Positions 62,160 to 64,000 of a stretch of DNA of 64,000 nucleotides are shown here, in pieces. The translations under genes and the position numbers were made by a program. The notes under the pieces were generated by a model. That model worked only from the letters and a program-made list of their open reading frames with translations, was not told where the DNA came from and made no database searches. The number at the start of each line of letters is the position of its first letter. Within the stretch, counting starts at the first letter, position 1. The stretch comes from Mycobacterium sp. 852014-50255_SCH5639931 (GTDB taxonomy: Bacteria > Actinomycetota > Actinomycetes > Mycobacteriales > Mycobacteriaceae). The DNA is taken from NCBI RefSeq assembly GCF_001665605.1, contig NZ_LZSV01000009.1, forward strand, positions 1 to 64,000. Direction: 5' to 3'.

Positions 62160-63374
62160 ATGTCAGAGCTGTTTGACGCACTCGAAGACTTCGCTGCATT
62201 TGACGACGTCGTATCCGGCGATGTCCGTGACCCCTACCCGGAGTTGGCCAAACAGCGTCACGAAACTCCGATCCAACGGATCGAAACGTCGATGCTGCCC
62301 GGCGAGGAAGGCAAACCCGTCTTCATCGTTTACCGTCACGAGGACATCCAGACGATGCTGCGCGACGACGAAACCTTCTCCTCCCGCGCCGTGATTCAGA
62401 TCTTCGGCGACGTCCTCGGCCATGGCGTGATGCTGGGTATGGATGAACCAATCCACGGCCGGCTGCGCTCGCTAGTGACCAAAGCCTTCACCCAAAAAGC
62501 CCTAGCTCGTTGGGAAGACGAGATCGTGGGCCGCATCGGCAATGAGCTGATCGACGGATTCGCCGCCGACGGGGTCACCGATCTGGTGAAAACGTTCACG
62601 TTCCCTTATCCAAGTCGCATCATCGCCGCACTTCTCGGCCTGCCGGAGAAGGACTTTCCGCAGTTCCAGCGCTGGTCGATCTCCATGCTGAGCTATACGG
62701 TCTACCCCGAACGCGGTCTCGCGGCGTCGAAGGCGCTCGTCGACTACTTCACCCCGATCCTGGAGGCGCGTCGGGCGGAGCCCCGCGAGGACCTGATCAG
62801 CAGCCTGGCGGCCGCCGAAATCGACGGACAAAAACTCGAGGACGAAGACATCTACTCTTTCATCCGGCTACTTCTTCCGGCCGGCGTGGAAACTACGTAC
62901 CGCTCCCTGGGCACCTTGCTGTTCGCGCTTCTCACCCATCCTGACCAACTCGATGCCATCCGCGCCGACCGGTCACTGATACCTCAAGCGATCGAAGAAG
63001 CCGTGCGCTGGGACGCGCCCCTGCTCAACATCACTCGCGTCGCCACGCGCGACACCGAATTGGCCGGAGTGCCTATCCCTCAAGGATCGTCGGTCATGCC
63101 GATGCTCGGCGCGGCCAACCGCCAAGAAGATCGGTATGCCAACCCCGACCAGTTCGACATCTTCCGGCAAGCGAAAGTTCCCATCAGCTGGGGTTATGGA
63201 GTCCACGTATGCCTGGGCATGCACCTTGCTCGACTAGAAATGCGCACTGCCATCAACCTGTTGCTGGACCGCCTACCCAACCTCCGCCTCGACCCTGACG
63301 GCCACGACCCGCACATCCGCGGCATGGTCTTCCGCTCACCATCGTCGCTGCCGGTGTCGTTCGACCCGGCCTGA
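62160..63374 (+). CDS. Cytochrome P450
   Basis: 404 residues from ATG 62160, with AGGAG upstream, 10 nt after the deleted aldehyde dehydrogenase. I-helix LLPAGVETTYRS with the Glu-Thr-Thr site, ExxR in EEAVRWD, heme loop WGYGVHVCLGMHLAR with Cys 351; the usual Phe at the loop start is Trp. DEPIHGRLRSLVTKAFTQ is the C-helix. Needs a ferredoxin from elsewhere, such as that at 29282. Fifth member of the binding-protein/AveC/SDR operon. Confidence 0.9.
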   Translation: MSELFDALEDFAAFDDVVSGDVRDPYPELAKQRHETPIQRIETSMLPGEEGKPVFIVYRHEDIQTMLRDDETFSSRAVIQIFGDVLGHGVMLGMDEPIHGRLRSLVTKAFTQKALARWEDEIVGRIGNELIDGFAADGVTDLVKTFTFPYPSRIIAALLGLPEKDFPQFQRWSISMLSYTVYPERGLAASKALVDYFTPILEARRAEPREDLISSLAAAEIDGQKLEDEDIYSFIRLLLPAGVETTYRSLGTLLFALLTHPDQLDAIRADRSLIPQAIEEAVRWDAPLLNITRVATRDTELAGVPIPQGSSVMPMLGAANRQEDRYANPDQFDIFRQAKVPISWGYGVHVCLGMHLARLEMRTAINLLLDRLPNLRLDPDGHDPHIRGMVFRSPSSLPVSFDPA

Positions 63375-63465
63375 GAGTTTGGTGACTCCGCGCGGTGCGG
63401 GCGAGTGAGTCTCACTGCGGGCTGATCGCCGGCTTATGTTCATTGAGAGGAATGAGAAGAAGCGC

Positions 63466-64000
63466 ATGACAGATTTCGACGCGGTTGACTTTTTCACCGA
63501 TCAATCGCTGGTGTCCGACCCGTACCATTACTTCGACCATCTGCGATCGAAATGTCCAGTCGCCCAGGCGACCCCATTCAACGTGATGGCAATTACCGGA
63601 TACGACGAAGCTGTTGCGGTCTACAAGGACCCTGCCTTCTTCTCGTCGTGCAACTCTCTGGCGGGCCCGTTCTCCGGTTTCCCCTTCGGTCCCGATGGGG
63701 CCGACGACGTCTCCGATCTGATCGAGGAGCATCGCCATGTTGCCCCCATGGCAGAGCACATCTCGAATCAAGACCCGCCGCTGCACACTCGGACCAGAAG
63801 TTTGATGAACAGGTTGATCACTCCGAAGCGCCTGAAAGAGAACGAGGAGTTCATGTGGCGGCTGGCGGACCAGCAGTTAGACACCTTCCTCGGGCGAGGT
63901 AGTTGCGAGTTCCTGGCAGATTACGCAAAACCCTTTTCCCTGCTTGTGATCGCTGATCTTCTGGGTGTCCCTCAAGAAGATCATGAGGAGTTCAAAGCAC
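63466..64000 (+). CDS. Cytochrome P450, N-terminal part (cut by window end)
   Basis: 178 complete codons from ATG 63466, open to the end of the window; an in-frame ATG at 63436 is an alternative start. FTDQSLVSDPYHYFDHLRSKCPVAQ is the P450 N-terminal region, DPPLHTRTRSLMNRLITPKRL is the C-helix with its heme-propionate His and Arg, and FSLLVIADLLGVPQEDHEEF matches the F/G approach. The heme loop lies beyond the window. It follows the previous P450 by 91 nt on the same strand. Confidence 0.85.
   Translation, partial: MTDFDAVDFFTDQSLVSDPYHYFDHLRSKCPVAQATPFNVMAITGYDEAVAVYKDPAFFSSCNSLAGPFSGFPFGPDGADDVSDLIEEHRHVAPMAEHISNQDPPLHTRTRSLMNRLITPKRLKENEEFMWRLADQQLDTFLGRGSCEFLADYAKPFSLLVIADLLGVPQEDHEEFKA

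Noticed and set aside
1..64000. CRISPR arrays, insertion sequences, rRNA genes, riboswitches
   Set aside because: None was seen: no regularly spaced repeats, no transposase-like proteins and no recognisable structured leaders.

Overview
The window is GC-rich, densely coded actinobacterial DNA and almost certainly comes from a non-tuberculous Mycobacterium. The first 18 kb follow the gene order I know from the M. tuberculosis Rv2327 to Rv2313c region: MarR regulator, fused ECF transporter, EcfT, Lrp regulator, amidinohydrolase, rocD, rocE, universal stress protein, uspC-uspB-uspA, TldD/TldE pair and AhpD-like protein. Mycobacterial hallmarks elsewhere include DUF732 secreted proteins, an F420-type Ddn-like protein, LCMT-type methyltransferases, mycofactocin-type dehydrogenases and many cytochromes P450. 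Bases 1-17 match the Tn5/Nextera mosaic end, so the left edge is a contig end carrying adapter sequence. No IS element, rRNA gene or CRISPR array was recognised.

Layout. 19-18085: the conserved block (transport, arginine/ornithine catabolism, amino-sugar import, TldD/E), with a SRPBCC protein and a sulfatase lying between the EcfT and Lrp genes. 18487-22390: two tandem DUF732 secreted proteins and a P-type cation ATPase. 22597-26196: a CAU tRNA gene used as the attachment site of a 3.5-kb mini-island, bounded by a perfect 46-bp direct repeat, with an N-terminally truncated tyrosine integrase, 11-bp-phased TACCG repeats near both ends, and a divergent P450/TetR pair as cargo. 26262-28037: a Ddn-like protein, a SAM methyltransferase and a SnoaL/LEH-like protein.

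28170-51737: a large oxidative-catabolism region. It holds an NDMA-type alcohol dehydrogenase, a ferredoxin, a double CoA-transferase, P450s, four membrane proteins of unknown function, a mycofactocin-type SDR, a second SDR, a Baeyer-Villiger monooxygenase, two acyl-CoA synthetases, an NTF2-like protein, an enoyl-CoA hydratase, paired acyl-CoA dehydrogenases, a MaoC-type double-hotdog hydratase, an AcuI-like reductase and two TetR regulators. Together they could hydroxylate an alicyclic or isoprenoid/steroid-like substrate, oxidise the alcohol, insert ring oxygen, activate the acid with CoA and beta-oxidise it. The substrate cannot be read from sequence.

51808-53880: fragments of a second methyltransferase/LEH pair flanking an MFS exporter. 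53886-64000: a tandem-domain TetR regulator, then two co-directional operons. The first encodes a VWA protein and a NorQ/MoxR-type AAA+ ATPase. The second encodes a leucine-binding-type protein without a signal peptide, an AveC-family membrane protein, an SDR, an internally deleted aldehyde dehydrogenase and two P450s, the last cut by the window end. Both operons have a TTGAC(T/G)/TANNNT promoter followed at once by the same 14-bp element, AACAAWTATTAGGT. This is the best candidate here for an undescribed system. A decayed NorQ/MoxR fragment at 34.5-34.9 kb suggests a related module once stood beside the other P450 cluster.
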